Assembly (NCBI GenBank): GCA_024244685.1
Contig: JAAEOJ010000137.1
Span: forward strand, 60,436 to 124,435
DNA from: Mycoplasma sp.
GTDB lineage: Bacteria; Bacillota_I; Bacilli_A; Mycoplasmatales; Metamycoplasmataceae
Direction: 5' to 3'
DNA: 64,000 bases
Below are positions 23,066 to 30,823 of this stretch, in pieces. A program made the translations under genes and the position numbers. The stretch's first letter is position 1, and each line of letters opens with the position of its first letter. Under the pieces are notes generated by a model. That model did not search any database. It saw only the letters and a list, made by a program, of their open reading frames with translations, and was not told the DNA's origin.

Positions 23066-23272
23066 CTACTTATCTTTTTCGCTGCCTGTTTGTTCTTTTG
23101 TCACAACTCTCATTAAATCAGACACTATCCTCCCATAGATGCCCCTATCTCTTTCTGCCATAGCAAAAAGAATATCATCCATTCCTCTATATATATCCAT
23201 ATTGTTGGTGCAAGAGTCGAATTCCTTTTTATACTTTTCTAACATCTTGACTACATCACTCTTATTAGCCAT
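23066..23272 (-). CDS. Small helical protein (RDR-IY family), copy 1
   Basis: 68 residues from ATG 23272 (AAGGAGCAGAGA upstream). The segment MAERDRGIYGRIVSDLMRV matches LAKRDRDIYEEIIDNLMKI in the protein at 30626-30823, so they are paralogs. Function unknown. Confidence 0.65.
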   Translation of the reverse strand: MANKSDVVKMLEKYKKEFDSCTNNMDIYRGMDDILFAMAERDRGIYGRIVSDLMRVVTKEQTGSEKDK

Positions 23273-23302
23273 TCTCTGCTCCTTCAAAATAATCTTAAAT
23301 AT

Positions 23303-23331
23303 ATAATAACACATAACATATTAAAAGTAAA
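23303..23331 (-). promoter_or_regulatory. Promoter of the TTTACT family
   Basis: -35 TTTACT with TTTTAATAT, 17-base spacer, -10 TATTAT, firing 23066-23272. Confidence 0.75.
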
Positions 23332-23400
23332 GTATTATTTAACAAAAAGATAAAATGTTTTTAGAACTTCATACAAGCCATCTAGCACCCTTTCATATTA

Positions 23401-23468
23401 AAACATATAAGTTATCAATTTAGCAATGAATCAAAGCGACAAGGCCTATTTTAAACGTCTGAGGGCAC
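23401..23468 (+). repeat. Dispersed non-coding element, copy D (partial match)
   Basis: The second half reads AAGGCCTATTTTAAACGTCTGAGGGC, matching the 3' part of copies A and B (GGCC...TTTTGTGCGTCTGAGAGG). The first half is more diverged, so membership is less sure than for A-C. Confidence 0.4.
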
Positions 23469-23738
23469 ATGAGATATATAGTGTTGATTTGCGGCGGCGG
23501 GCACGGCCACACAAAATAATAGCAACTCCTTTCAGGAGAATGTTTGGGAAGGTTTGTTTTTATTAATGTTTAAGATCATTAATAAATATTTATTTTATTG
23601 GATGTGATTTGTTTTTATAAAAAAATATTTAAACATTCCAAAAACAATAAAGGTTGGATTTTCGCAGAAAATCACTGATTTATTTCTTTGAAATAAATTT
23701 TTATATCTCACTTTAATATAACTCTTTTATATATACTA

Positions 23739-23797
23739 GACAAAATGGCTAGACCACCTAGACAAAATGGCTAGAGGAGGAGGTCAAAATGGCTAGA
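23739..23797 (+). repeat. Three iterons with exact 22-bp periodicity
   Basis: CAAAATGGCTAGA occurs at 23741, 23763 and 23785. The repeats are spaced exactly 22 bases, about two helical turns, as expected for cooperative binding of a Rep protein on one face of DNA. They lie 20 bases past the stop of the winged-helix Rep-like gene. Confidence 0.75.
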
Positions 23798-23816
23798 CCC
23801 TAAAATAACAAAAAAA

Positions 23817-24368
23817 CTATGTTTTAGGTTGTATCTTTATTGTTCTAATGTTCACTCTCTTGCTCTTTTTGTCTAAATCATAATGGATTTTGATGAGCTC
23901 TTCTTCTTTTAATTGACTAAGGGCTCTTACTATACTTCTTTCGTTACATCCAATAGCACTAGAGAGGTAGTCATTTGTTGCAACACAATCATTTTTGAAG
24001 CTTTTTATTAGGCTGTATAAAACCTTAGAGACAATTCCAATTTCTATTAACATTGTTTTGTGATAGACTTTTATATAACTGTTATAGTTTTGTTGAAAGT
24101 TATTTACCTGGACAATTCTTTTGTTGTTCTTGTCATATGATGTTTTAATATAATTTTTGTTTGTGAGTTGCTTTAAATATCTAGAGATGTGAGTCTTATC
24201 AACAGATAGCCTCTGAGCAACATATTCATTGCTAGGATAGCAATAGCCACTATCATCAGCTAACCCAATCAACAAACAATATAACAATTTCGTTGTCATA
24301 GTTAGATCTTTTAATTGTGCTACGCTATCATAGTATTCAATATATTTGTACTCTTCGGTTTTTCTCAA
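23817..24368 (-). CDS. Winged-helix plasmid-type replication initiator-like protein
   Basis: 183 residues, starting at TTG 24368 (TTTGGAGTAAGTA upstream). Two winged-helix segments are visible: about 25-80 (LLYCLLIGLADDSGYCYPSNEYVAQRLSVDKTHISRYLKQL) and about 115-165 (DYLSSAIGCNERSIVRALSQL). This two-domain layout fits Rep initiators of small plasmids and phages, though a transcription regulator is possible. The iterons just 3' and the elaborate 5' leader support the initiator reading. Confidence 0.65.
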   Translation of the reverse strand: MRKTEEYKYIEYYDSVAQLKDLTMTTKLLYCLLIGLADDSGYCYPSNEYVAQRLSVDKTHISRYLKQLTNKNYIKTSYDKNNKRIVQVNNFQQNYNSYIKVYHKTMLIEIGIVSKVLYSLIKSFKNDCVATNDYLSSAIGCNERSIVRALSQLKEEELIKIHYDLDKKSKRVNIRTIKIQPKT

Positions 24369-24383
24369 TACTTACTCCAAACT

Positions 24384-24514
24384 AAAAAGACTTTTATCAA
24401 TATCGTTGAGTTGGCCGACATAAGACGTTGCAGTCAAACAAAAAATTCTTACATCTTCAACGATATTGATAAAAGTCCTTAAATAAGGAATAAATCTACT
24501 TTGTTTGACTGCAA
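24384..24514 (-). promoter_or_regulatory. Rep leader with interleaved inverted repeats (candidate attenuator)
   Basis: On the leftward transcript a 15-bp stem (24514-24500 with 24442-24428) and a 21-bp perfect stem (24477-24457 with 24409-24389) are interleaved. The second is followed by TTTTT at 24388-24384, a terminator shape, only about 15 bases before the TTG start. A third small stem (ATAACAA/TTGTTAT) lies upstream. This is the layout of transcription-attenuation copy control in some plasmids. An antisense promoter was not convincingly found. Confidence 0.6.
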
Positions 24515-24567
24515 TATTAAATAACAAACTACCCCGACCAAAAGGTATAATGCTTGTTATCTAATTT

Positions 24568-24596
24568 AATATAGCACATCAGGCTTTATTTTACAA
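24568..24596 (-). promoter_or_regulatory. Rep promoter
   Basis: -35 TTGTAA, 17-base spacer, -10 TATATT. The transcript would run about 190 bases through the structured leader before reaching the Rep start. It does not carry the TTTACT block, so it is probably controlled separately. Confidence 0.65.
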
Positions 24597-24845
24597 GAAG
24601 AAATTCAGATAGATAATTAAAATAAGATGCAAAAAACCAATCCCAATAAGTGAATAGCCAATCACAGAAGGAACAAAGAAGATATCGCCTATTTCTTTGT
24701 ATTTATCTAAAGCATCTTTCAAAAAAGATACTCTATTTTCTGCTTCAATGATTCCTATAAAGTTATCCTGTTTTTTAAATTCCGGTAGCACCTCATTCTC
24801 TAATCTCTCTATCTCTTGCTTTATTTCTTTTTTAGTCATCCTCAC
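24591..24845 (-). CDS. Coiled-coil protein with C-terminal membrane helix
   Basis: 84 residues, paralogous to 16623-16901: a charged helix (TKKEIKQEIERLENEVLPEF) then a hydrophobic C-terminus (about 58-84). It precedes the Rep promoter, whose -35 overlaps its end. Function unknown. Confidence 0.65.
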   Translation of the reverse strand: MRMTKKEIKQEIERLENEVLPEFKKQDNFIGIIEAENRVSFLKDALDKYKEIGDIFFVPSVIGYSLIGIGFLHLILIIYLNFFL

Positions 24846-24848
24846 TCC

Positions 24849-25127
24849 TTATAATATTGATATCTCTGATGTGATGGTCTTACTTATCGAAATAAGCCCA
24901 GCCTCTTCCGCTATCATTATCGACTCAAAAAATCCCTCCGGGACTTCTATGGCCTCCACATAAAAAGAGCCATAAGAATTATCATATTCAACTGATTCAA
25001 GATTTAATACTCTAACCTTTTCCCACAGCTCCAAGAGTCCTTCGTCTGACAGTTTTATCCCAAAGCAATCAACACTGGTCAAACAGCCAGGCTTAACAAC
25101 TATCTTTAGTGCTTTCATCTTCTTCAT
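24849..25127 (-). CDS. Hypothetical protein
   Basis: 92 residues, mixed alpha/beta, starting MKKMKALKIVVKPGCLTSVD. The ATG follows GGAGGCAAGAAGAA. No family recognised. Confidence 0.65.
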   Translation of the reverse strand: MKKMKALKIVVKPGCLTSVDCFGIKLSDEGLLELWEKVRVLNLESVEYDNSYGSFYVEAIEVPEGFFESIMIAEEAGLISISKTITSEISIL

Positions 25128-25164
25128 TTCTTCTTGCCTCCCTTATTGTTGTTTCTCACATCAT

Positions 25165-25488
25165 TCACTGCTTTTTAAAAGCCTTAATAATTTCTTCAAA
25201 ATCTTCATTGATTACATCCATAACTTTTATTGTTTTTTTGCTTTTAGTGACTATAGCTGCTATATCTAAATCGTTATATATTTCTATAGATAAATTGTTT
25301 TCATTCTTATAATTTATATAATTGACAAGTATTCCTCCCTCCATACTTACGGCAATTCTTTCTGGCTCTAAGGAGTAAGACAAAAATAAAGAGTCTACAA
25401 CTTTTTTTGTTAAGGATTTACAAGTTTTATTTGGTGTTGACACCCCTTCATGTTTCCATCTTATAGGAATAGTGATATTATCAATCAT
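25165..25488 (-). CDS. Conserved hypothetical (RWKHEG...RIA-S-EGGI family)
   Basis: 107 residues from ATG 25488; the upstream open part overlaps the neighbouring gene. IDNITIPIRWKHEGVSTPN, RIAVSMEGGILVNY and LSIEIYNDLDIAAIV form a recurring pattern I have seen in hypothetical proteins of many bacteria. Function unknown; no catalytic motif is evident. Confidence 0.65.
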   Translation of the reverse strand: MIDNITIPIRWKHEGVSTPNKTCKSLTKKVVDSLFLSYSLEPERIAVSMEGGILVNYINYKNENNLSIEIYNDLDIAAIVTKSKKTIKVMDVINEDFEEIIKAFKKQ

Positions 25489-25735
25489 TGCCATTTCTCC
25501 CTTTTCCAAATGCAAGTTCTGCCTCATAAGCATCTGTATTATACATATCTTCATGTAACGTAGCAATCTTCCATGTTGAAGCTGAAAGTTTTTGATTCTC
25601 TCCGAGCCCTTTAAGTTCAGGAAAGTTAGGTTCCATTCTGCAAAGTATTCCTGGAACCTCTTTAATCAATACAGCTATAGATGCTATCATTCCACTAATT
25701 GCTATACAAGAAAATACCACCATAAAAATATCCAT
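25481..25735 (-). CDS. Single-pass membrane protein
   Basis: 84 residues. Hydrophobic N-terminal helix (about 3-24), then a soluble tail. Start ATG with AAGGAGAAATAG. It overlaps the next gene by 8 bases. Function unknown. Confidence 0.65.
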   Translation of the reverse strand: MDIFMVVFSCIAISGMIASIAVLIKEVPGILCRMEPNFPELKGLGENQKLSASTWKIATLHEDMYNTDAYEAELAFGKGRNGND

Positions 25736-25745
25736 CTATTTCTCC

Positions 25746-26204
25746 TTATTGATTTGTTGTTCTTAAGTCTTCGATCATACAATAAGCTCTCTGCTCATGT
25801 TTTAATCCCATATTTGTTAATATAAGCCTGTCTTGTTCAATCTCTTCATTTTTTATTACTTTTATTTTCCCAAAAGAAGTTGAGATACGATACTTTTTAT
25901 CATAATCAAAAATCCTTCCTATTTTGCCAAACTGAATAGTATTAACAAATATAGTCGGCCCGTGCTCAAGCCACCCGTCAGGCAATTGATCTACACATTG
26001 AGAACACAGTTCATTGATTATCGCATGACAAAGGCTTGCCCCTCCTCCTTTCATTTCATAAGAAAAAGTTAAGTTCTTAAAATCAGGTACGTCAAATTTC
26101 TTTAGTTTAGTCTTCTTTTTTAGTAATTTAAATAGCAATTTTCTAAGTTCTTGTTTGCTCACTTTGTTTATTTCTTTTTTTAGCTTTTTGTTGTATTCGT
26201 TCAT
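25746..26204 (-). CDS. Hypothetical protein
   Basis: 152 residues. Very basic N-terminus (KKLKKEINKVSKQELRKLLFKLLKKKTKLKK), then a globular part with SLCHAIINELCSQC. ATG follows AAAGGAGAAATAG. No family recognised. Confidence 0.65.
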   Translation of the reverse strand: MNEYNKKLKKEINKVSKQELRKLLFKLLKKKTKLKKFDVPDFKNLTFSYEMKGGGASLCHAIINELCSQCVDQLPDGWLEHGPTIFVNTIQFGKIGRIFDYDKKYRISTSFGKIKVIKNEEIEQDRLILTNMGLKHEQRAYCMIEDLRTTNQ

Positions 26205-26489
26205 CTATTTCTCCTTTTTAGTAAATAAACTATCAATCCATCTAATATTTAACCTACTTGCACCTTTCCATAGTCCTCCAACAATAGCAATGAGGATACA
26301 AATACAACTAAACGCCCACACTCCTACTCCTATTGCGCCTCCCATACGCTCCTCAAACCCTGTATCTTTAGGGGTTAAATAGATAAAAACACTTCCTAGG
26401 CCATACCATAGCCCCATCAAAAGAGATAGTCCTAGTGCTATGCAGCCTATAATGATAAACATCTTAAATAAAGTCTTTAATATTTTCAT
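26205..26489 (-). CDS. Two-helix membrane protein
   Basis: 94 residues from ATG 26489 (GAAAGGAAACAGAC upstream). Two hydrophobic helices (about 8-30 and 50-72). It overlaps nothing at the start but abuts the next gene. Function unknown. Confidence 0.6.
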   Translation of the reverse strand: MKILKTLFKMFIIIGCIALGLSLLMGLWYGLGSVFIYLTPKDTGFEERMGGAIGVGVWAFSCICILIAIVGGLWKGASRLNIRWIDSLFTKKEK

Positions 26490-26512
26490 TGTCTGTTTCC
26501 TTTCAAAAATAT

Positions 26513-26785
26513 TTACATACACCCGCCACAACAAACATTCACTTCTTTAAGTTCTGTTTTAATGGCTTTCCTTACTTCTTTAGAAAAACCATGTTCTTTT
26601 ATGTCAGGCCACTTAATCTTGCCATCTGCAATAACTTCTTCACACTCCTCACTGTCCCAATAACACCCTCCAGTAGAATGACAAACAATAAACTCATCAA
26701 AAATCATTTTATCGTCTACAATCACTTTTAAACGTCCACTACAGGCGTTTGGGTACTCTCCGCAATATAGTGTTTTTATTTCCAT
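26513..26785 (-). CDS. Cys-rich hypothetical protein
   Basis: 90 residues with eight Cys spread through the protein (YCGEYPNACSG, VCHSTGGCYW, EECEE, VNVCCGGCM). Metal binding is likely. ATG follows GGAAAGAAATAAT. No family recognised. Confidence 0.65.
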   Translation of the reverse strand: MEIKTLYCGEYPNACSGRLKVIVDDKMIFDEFIVCHSTGGCYWDSEECEEVIADGKIKWPDIKEHGFSKEVRKAIKTELKEVNVCCGGCM

Positions 26786-26786
26786 A

Positions 26787-27206
26787 TTATTTCTTTCCTC
26801 TCTTTGCTTCTAAGTATGTTTTGTTTAACTCAAGCTCTCTGTCATCATATTCGTTTAAAAAAGCATTCCACAAATAATCAAACTCTGTATAACTTTTGTT
26901 GTAGTCATATTGATTGAGATAGTATAATAAATTGTTGTGTCTACTCTTATATGCAGGCATTTTATGCCACTCCTCAAACTTAAATATCAACTCGCCTATT
27001 TCTAAGTCATATTCATCAAGAAAAATAAACTGTACTTCCTCTTGCTTTTTTGTTGTTGGCTTATTTATTTTTATTTTCTCCACCAAAACAACTATTAGCT
27101 TTACTGTTCCGTATATGCTTCCAATAAGAAATGCGCCCATTATGCTTGCCATGCCTACATATACGCAAAACGTCAATACAACTCTTTCGGCTATTTCCTG
27201 TTCCAT
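26787..27206 (-). CDS. Single-pass membrane protein with acidic soluble domain
   Basis: 139 residues. One hydrophobic segment at about 8-36, then a Tyr-rich acidic domain (YYLNQYDYNKSYTEFDYLWNAF). ATG with GGGGGAGTAACAA. Function unknown. Confidence 0.65.
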   Translation of the reverse strand: MEQEIAERVVLTFCVYVGMASIMGAFLIGSIYGTVKLIVVLVEKIKINKPTTKKQEEVQFIFLDEYDLEIGELIFKFEEWHKMPAYKSRHNNLLYYLNQYDYNKSYTEFDYLWNAFLNEYDDRELELNKTYLEAKRGKK

Positions 27207-27209
27207 TTG

Positions 27210-27680
27210 TTACTCCCCCTTACCATCATACTCATTCATCATCTCTCTAATCATGCTTAATATTTCATCTTTTTTGATCTCTCCACTATCCTTCATATTT
27301 CTAATTCTATAATCAATTTCTTTGTGAATAAGGTCTGATATGTAGTCAGAGCTGGCAAGCCTTTTGTCGTTGACAATATCATCATATATGGCTATTTCAT
27401 TCTTCAAAAAATACCATAAGTCCTCAGGACAAACATAACCTTTCCACTGTTCATGAAAACGTCTATTTAAATAATCATATAGATGTTCTTCATCACTGTC
27501 ATATTGTTTTTCTGCATCCTTCTTTACTCTGATTTTAACTTCTTCGTTCCTGGCTGATACACCTAGGTTACTTACTAGATAGCGTTTGTCGTCAATTATC
27601 ACTGTTAACTCATAGCCATCACCATGCAACTCTGTTTCCATTATATGGAAAAGCCTCTTTATTGCTTCTGTATTTGTCAT
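27210..27680 (-). CDS. Hypothetical protein
   Basis: 156 residues from ATG 27680 (TATGGGAGTAAAT upstream). Helical and acidic, with no Cys pattern except one. Overlaps the tiny gene before it by about 3 bases. No family recognised. Confidence 0.65.
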   Translation of the reverse strand: MTNTEAIKRLFHIMETELHGDGYELTVIIDDKRYLVSNLGVSARNEEVKIRVKKDAEKQYDSDEEHLYDYLNRRFHEQWKGYVCPEDLWYFLKNEIAIYDDIVNDKRLASSDYISDLIHKEIDYRIRNMKDSGEIKKDEILSMIREMMNEYDGKGE

Positions 27681-27682
27681 AT

Positions 27683-27790
27683 TTACTCCCATAACCAATC
27701 GTCGTTGTCTTCTTTACATCTATTACATTTGTCACATTTTTGTGCATCATCTAAAATGCAGCGACTAACATCTAAAACATAATCTTTCAT
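27683..27790 (-). CDS. 35-residue Cys-rich peptide
   Basis: Short frame with CDKCNRCKEDNDD, a C-x2-C-x2-C knuckle plus an upstream Cys. AAGGAAGAATAAAAG precedes its ATG. Its stop overlaps the neighbour's ribosome binding site. Likely a small metal-binding protein if translated. Confidence 0.45.
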   Translation of the reverse strand: MKDYVLDVSRCILDDAQKCDKCNRCKEDNDDWLWE

Positions 27791-27810
27791 CTTTTATTCT
27801 TCCTTGATTC

Positions 27811-28179
27811 TTACCATTCCTTCTTGATTCTTGCCATTTTCCTCAATAAAACACATTCTAATAGATCTAGTCCTTTTTTTAGTGAGTTTATTTTTCCTAG
27901 TGTGTGCTCATTGGCGATTTCTTTCTTTATATAACCATTTTTTATGTCTTGTTCGGTGCTTTTTAATGTTTCATTATTTTCTATTTCTGAATTGATCTCT
28001 AGTATGACTTCCTGTCCAGCTAACGAACCTTCCAGCCAAGCAAACGAATATGGATCTTCTTCCCATTCTTCAGTTGTAAAAAAATAATTATCTACATCAT
28101 ATTTCAATTCCTTATGTTTTCTTTTTATTGTATTTTGTTCATCTTCACATTCCTTAATTTCTAATTTACTCTCCTTCAC
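27811..28179 (-). CDS. Hypothetical helical protein
   Basis: 122 residues from GTG 28179, which has GGGAGAACC upstream and lies in the end of the previous gene; the frame is open further up. Rich in Glu/Lys with coiled-coil character. No family recognised. Confidence 0.6.
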   Translation of the reverse strand: MKESKLEIKECEDEQNTIKRKHKELKYDVDNYFFTTEEWEEDPYSFAWLEGSLAGQEVILEINSEIENNETLKSTEQDIKNGYIKKEIANEHTLGKINSLKKGLDLLECVLLRKMARIKKEW

Positions 28180-28501
28180 AAGGTTCTCCCTCAAAATACA
28201 ATACAGGCAAATCAAACCCTTCATGATTATATCGTATTTCATAGCTGTCTAAAATCTTTTTTAACTTGTCTTCCTCTGTCAGCTCTCCACACATTTCCGC
28301 TACTACATCTAATTCTTTTTGAAGCGGTGTGTTGTCCTGAATGTAAACATAAACAGTCCCCTTCCCACCTTTGTAGTGGATATCTTCCTCAATTACAAAT
28401 CCTGCTTTTATCAATTGCTCCATGTAATACTCTAGTGCATAGACAGAATGATGATAGGGGCCTTTCTCTAAATACTCTTTATTTGCTAATATTAGTTTCA
28501 T
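28166..28501 (-). CDS. Hypothetical protein
   Basis: 111 residues, acidic, mixed alpha/beta, starting MKLILANKEYLEKG. Coupled to the upstream coiled-coil gene by an ATGA overlap. No family recognised. Confidence 0.65.
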   Translation of the reverse strand: MKLILANKEYLEKGPYHHSVYALEYYMEQLIKAGFVIEEDIHYKGGKGTVYVYIQDNTPLQKELDVVAEMCGELTEEDKLKKILDSYEIRYNHEGFDLPVLYFEGEPCEGE

Positions 28502-28677
28502 TTTTTGTCCTTGTTTAATTGATAAAAAGTACTCAATAGATGGTCTGCCTTTTTCAGATTGCTTTTAATTACTTCTTCTCTTTTTTTATATTCCTCTATT
28601 TCTGATTCAAGCATCTCTACTTTTAATTCAAGCTCCCAAATCTTTTTCTGTTGAGTGTAATTGTTCTTTATCTTCAT
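28498..28677 (-). CDS. Small coiled-coil protein
   Basis: 59 residues with uninterrupted heptad-like spacing (IWELELKVEMLESEIEEYKK). First gene after the 28710-28738 promoter, with AGAAGGAGAGAAA before ATG. Found by reading the gap. Confidence 0.6.
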   Translation of the reverse strand: MKIKNNYTQQKKIWELELKVEMLESEIEEYKKREEVIKSNLKKADHLLSTFYQLNKDKK

Positions 28678-28709
28678 TTTCTCTCCTTCTCTTATTAAAT
28701 CTTAACCAC

Positions 28710-28738
28710 ATCATATCATAATAAATATTAAAAGTAAA
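28710..28738 (-). promoter_or_regulatory. Promoter of the TTTACT family
   Basis: -35 TTTACT with TTTTAATAT, 17-base spacer, -10 TATGAT, upstream of 28498-28677. Confidence 0.75.
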
Positions 28739-28758
28739 GCTTTATTTACACTAAAGAT

Positions 28759-28794
28759 AAAAAAACACTTCATTGACTGAGGTGTTTTTTTAAT
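28759..28794 (-). terminator. Terminator after the sigma gene (possibly bidirectional)
   Basis: The stem ACACCTCA/TGAAGTGT (one mismatch) is flanked by runs of A and T, so it can act on either strand. It overlaps the last codons of the 28770-29522 sigma gene. Confidence 0.65.
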
Positions 28795-29522
28795 TCTATT
28801 TTAAGCCTCTCTTGTGCGTCTTTTTTTAGATGTGACATTCTGCCTATTGTAACTCCTCTCTCTTCGCCGAGCCTCTTTAAAGTTTTACCTTTATAGTAAT
28901 GCTCTACTATTGGCTTTCTTAGTTTATCAGGGAGCCTACTGATTGCTCTTCCTATCACACGCTTATTGTCGTTATATATGGCGCTCTCTTCAGGGTCTTT
29001 TATATCACAAGATATCGCATCAATCAACTCAATACTTGCTGCTCCTCCTTCAAATGGAACATCGAGCGGGGCATTAAGGGAAATCAAAGAAAACGAACGT
29101 GCAACAAATAGCACCTCTTTCAATACCTTCTCAGAAGTTGCCAATGTAGAAGATATTTCTTCCATGGTCTTTCCTTGCTCTTGTAGTTCTTTTATTGTTT
29201 TAATTTTTGTTCTTGTATATCTTGATAAAATATCTAATTCTCTAATCTCATCATATATAGCCCCTATTATTCTTCTGTAAGCGAAGGTGATGAACTTATT
29301 TCCTTTTGTACTATCAAACCTCTCCACAGCATCAATCAACCCAATAGCAGCAACAGAGATAAGATCGTCTCTATCCATAGGTAAACTTTTTAAATCGACC
29401 TTATAGGCTATCTTTTTTGCTATTGAAATAGATGTTGGCCTGTGAATCATCACTAATTTATTTCTAGTTTCTACATCTTTATCTTTTGAATATTTAGTCC
29501 ATAGTTCATCTTCATTGTTCAT
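28770..29522 (-). CDS. Sigma factor of the FliA/SigF type
   Basis: 250 residues. Region 2 is clear at about 50-105 (DRDDLISVAAIGLIDAVERFD, then FITFAYRRIIGAIYDEIRELD). Region 3 follows (QEQGKTMEEISSTLATSEKVL), and region 4 lies near the C-terminus (YYKGKTLKRLGEERGVTIGRMSHLKKDAQERL). Length and the YRRIRGAI-D-R-like signature fit group 3 sigma factors. It probably redirects host RNA polymerase to phage promoters; which ones is unknown. It is unrelated in detail to the degenerate sigma-like trio at 3344-5410. It abuts the preceding gene. Confidence 0.85.
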   Translation of the reverse strand: MNNEDELWTKYSKDKDVETRNKLVMIHRPTSISIAKKIAYKVDLKSLPMDRDDLISVAAIGLIDAVERFDSTKGNKFITFAYRRIIGAIYDEIRELDILSRYTRTKIKTIKELQEQGKTMEEISSTLATSEKVLKEVLFVARSFSLISLNAPLDVPFEGGAASIELIDAISCDIKDPEESAIYNDNKRVIGRAISRLPDKLRKPIVEHYYKGKTLKRLGEERGVTIGRMSHLKKDAQERLKIELKKHLSQ

Positions 29523-30104
29523 TTATTCTCCTGGAGGTGTATTTCTTGTGAATATATTTTTCATTTCCTTTTTGATTTTTTCTTCTATGTATTCGTGACT
29601 TTGAAATGGAATGGTGCAGACATCTACTTCTCCATAAGATCCTCTTCTTTGATTGGAAAATCCAAGCCAAATAAATGAATTGCCCCTTCTATATTGGATA
29701 CAAAATATTTTTTCTTTAATTACTCTTGTTTTTAGCTTCCATCCATTGTCGAGGACATAGGAACAAACAAATCCAATTTTCATTAGAAATTTTTTGAGGT
29801 CTATTTCTTTTTGTTTGAGGCCTATTTCTTTTTGTTTGCAGTTTTTTATCTCACTTTCTATATAGTTCTTAACTGTCTCGACATTATAACCATCACCTTC
29901 TACTTTAGAGAATACCGTGTTTGTTTTATCACTTCTTCTATAGCCAAAACACTCTCCAATAACCTCTTTTTTTTTGAAGTCCCAACACAAATCGCAACTA
30001 ATAAAACAACAAAAATTACAATCGCTTGTGTGTGAAGACACCGCTTTTACTTTACCAAAACCTTCTACATCAAACACTTCACCTGGTTTTCTTTCTAGCA
30101 TCAT
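29523..30104 (-). CDS. Cys4-family N-terminus with extended C-terminal domain
   Basis: 193 residues. The N-terminal 75 residues have CNFCCFISCDLC, then C, then YRRSDKTNTVFSKV, the Cys4-RxD pattern of the small paralogs. A tandem 21-base repeat (about 29799-29840) encodes KQKEIGLKQKEIDLK, joined to a second domain. Start ATG 30104 or the Met one codon on; overlaps the upstream gene by 4 bases. Function unknown. Confidence 0.65.
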   Translation of the reverse strand: MMLERKPGEVFDVEGFGKVKAVSSHTSDCNFCCFISCDLCWDFKKKEVIGECFGYRRSDKTNTVFSKVEGDGYNVETVKNYIESEIKNCKQKEIGLKQKEIDLKKFLMKIGFVCSYVLDNGWKLKTRVIKEKIFCIQYRRGNSFIWLGFSNQRRGSYGEVDVCTIPFQSHEYIEEKIKKEMKNIFTRNTPPGE

Positions 30105-30376
30105 TTATTCTCCCATTCTAAATTATAGTCTTCGCACAGCCTCTTTAGCTCTTGCTTTAATTTATCGGCCTTTCTTCTTCCCCATTCTTGAGCCAATACA
30201 ACACCTACACTACTCATTATCTTTTCGGCATCATCTCTAGATAATGAACCTCCCCATGAAGAGCTGCAAATATCACCTTTGTCTCTATAGATAATTTCTC
30301 CCTCTTGTATTGTTCCACATTTGCTTCCTACTATTACTTTGTATCTAATGCCTTCTATCATGTCTTTTGCTTTCAT
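30101..30376 (-). CDS. Hypothetical protein
   Basis: 91 residues. RYKVIVGSKCGTIQEGEIIYRDKGD then a helical tail. Overlaps both neighbours by 4 bases (ATGA type), so co-translated. No family recognised. Confidence 0.65.
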   Translation of the reverse strand: MKAKDMIEGIRYKVIVGSKCGTIQEGEIIYRDKGDICSSSWGGSLSRDDAEKIMSSVGVVLAQEWGRRKADKLKQELKRLCEDYNLEWENK

Positions 30377-30639
30377 TTTTGCTCTCTCTTTCCTATTAAA
30401 ATTATTTCTTTGATATCCCTTAGTATTCCTCTGTATATCTCTATCTTTTTGGTATTTTCTTTGTATGTTTCATGATATCTACCTGCTTGCCTTGGGTCAA
30501 TTGGGAGGTTTGCGCTTTCTAACCACTCAAAGCACTCATCGTATAACTTTTTATACTTGTGCCACTTCTCTAGGAGCTTCTTATCTATCTTTGAATAAGT
30601 TCTTAATAGTGCGCCTAGATCTTTATTAAAGTCGTTCAT
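30373..30639 (-). CDS. Hypothetical helical protein
   Basis: 88 residues, helical, one Cys, Tyr/Trp in the middle. Overlaps the genes before and after it, with GAGAGGAAGCGA upstream. No family recognised. Confidence 0.65.
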   Translation of the reverse strand: MNDFNKDLGALLRTYSKIDKKLLEKWHKYKKLYDECFEWLESANLPIDPRQAGRYHETYKENTKKIEIYRGILRDIKEIILIGKREQK

Positions 30640-30823
30640 TCGCTTCCTCTCTCTTTGTTATCTTCATTAAATTATCTATTATCTCTTCATAAATATCCCT
30701 ATCTCTTTTTGCCAATGAATAACGAAAGTCCCCTGTACCTCCATATTTTTCCATTTCCTTAGAACAGCAATTCCAATAGTCTCTATATTTATTTGTTAAT
30801 TTGATTATGGCATTTATATTCAT
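30626..30823 (-). CDS. Small helical protein (RDR-IY family), copy 2
   Basis: 65 residues, paralogous to 23066-23272 through SLAKRDRDIYEEIIDNLMKIT. ATG overlaps the preceding stop by one base. Function unknown. Confidence 0.65.
   Translation of the reverse strand: MNINAIIKLTNKYRDYWNCCSKEMEKYGGTGDFRYSLAKRDRDIYEEIIDNLMKITKREEANERL

Larger units (their letters stand above)
23332..23816. other. Candidate origin region (non-coding, about 485 bp)
   Basis: No gene is visible. The stretch holds element copy D (23401-23468) and a short GC-rich block (GCGGCGGCGGGCACGGCC) in otherwise AT-rich DNA. It also has several hairpins (ATTAATG/CATTAAT near 23548; GATTTTC/GAAAATC; ATTTATTTC/GAAATAAAT) and three iterons beside the Rep-like gene. 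Long AT-rich runs could serve as a melting region. That this is a replication origin is an inference. Confidence 0.5.

Noticed and set aside
23332..23816. A CRISPR array
   Set aside because: The three iterons are spaced 22 bp with short conserved units and no unique spacers of typical length; no cas genes are present in the window.
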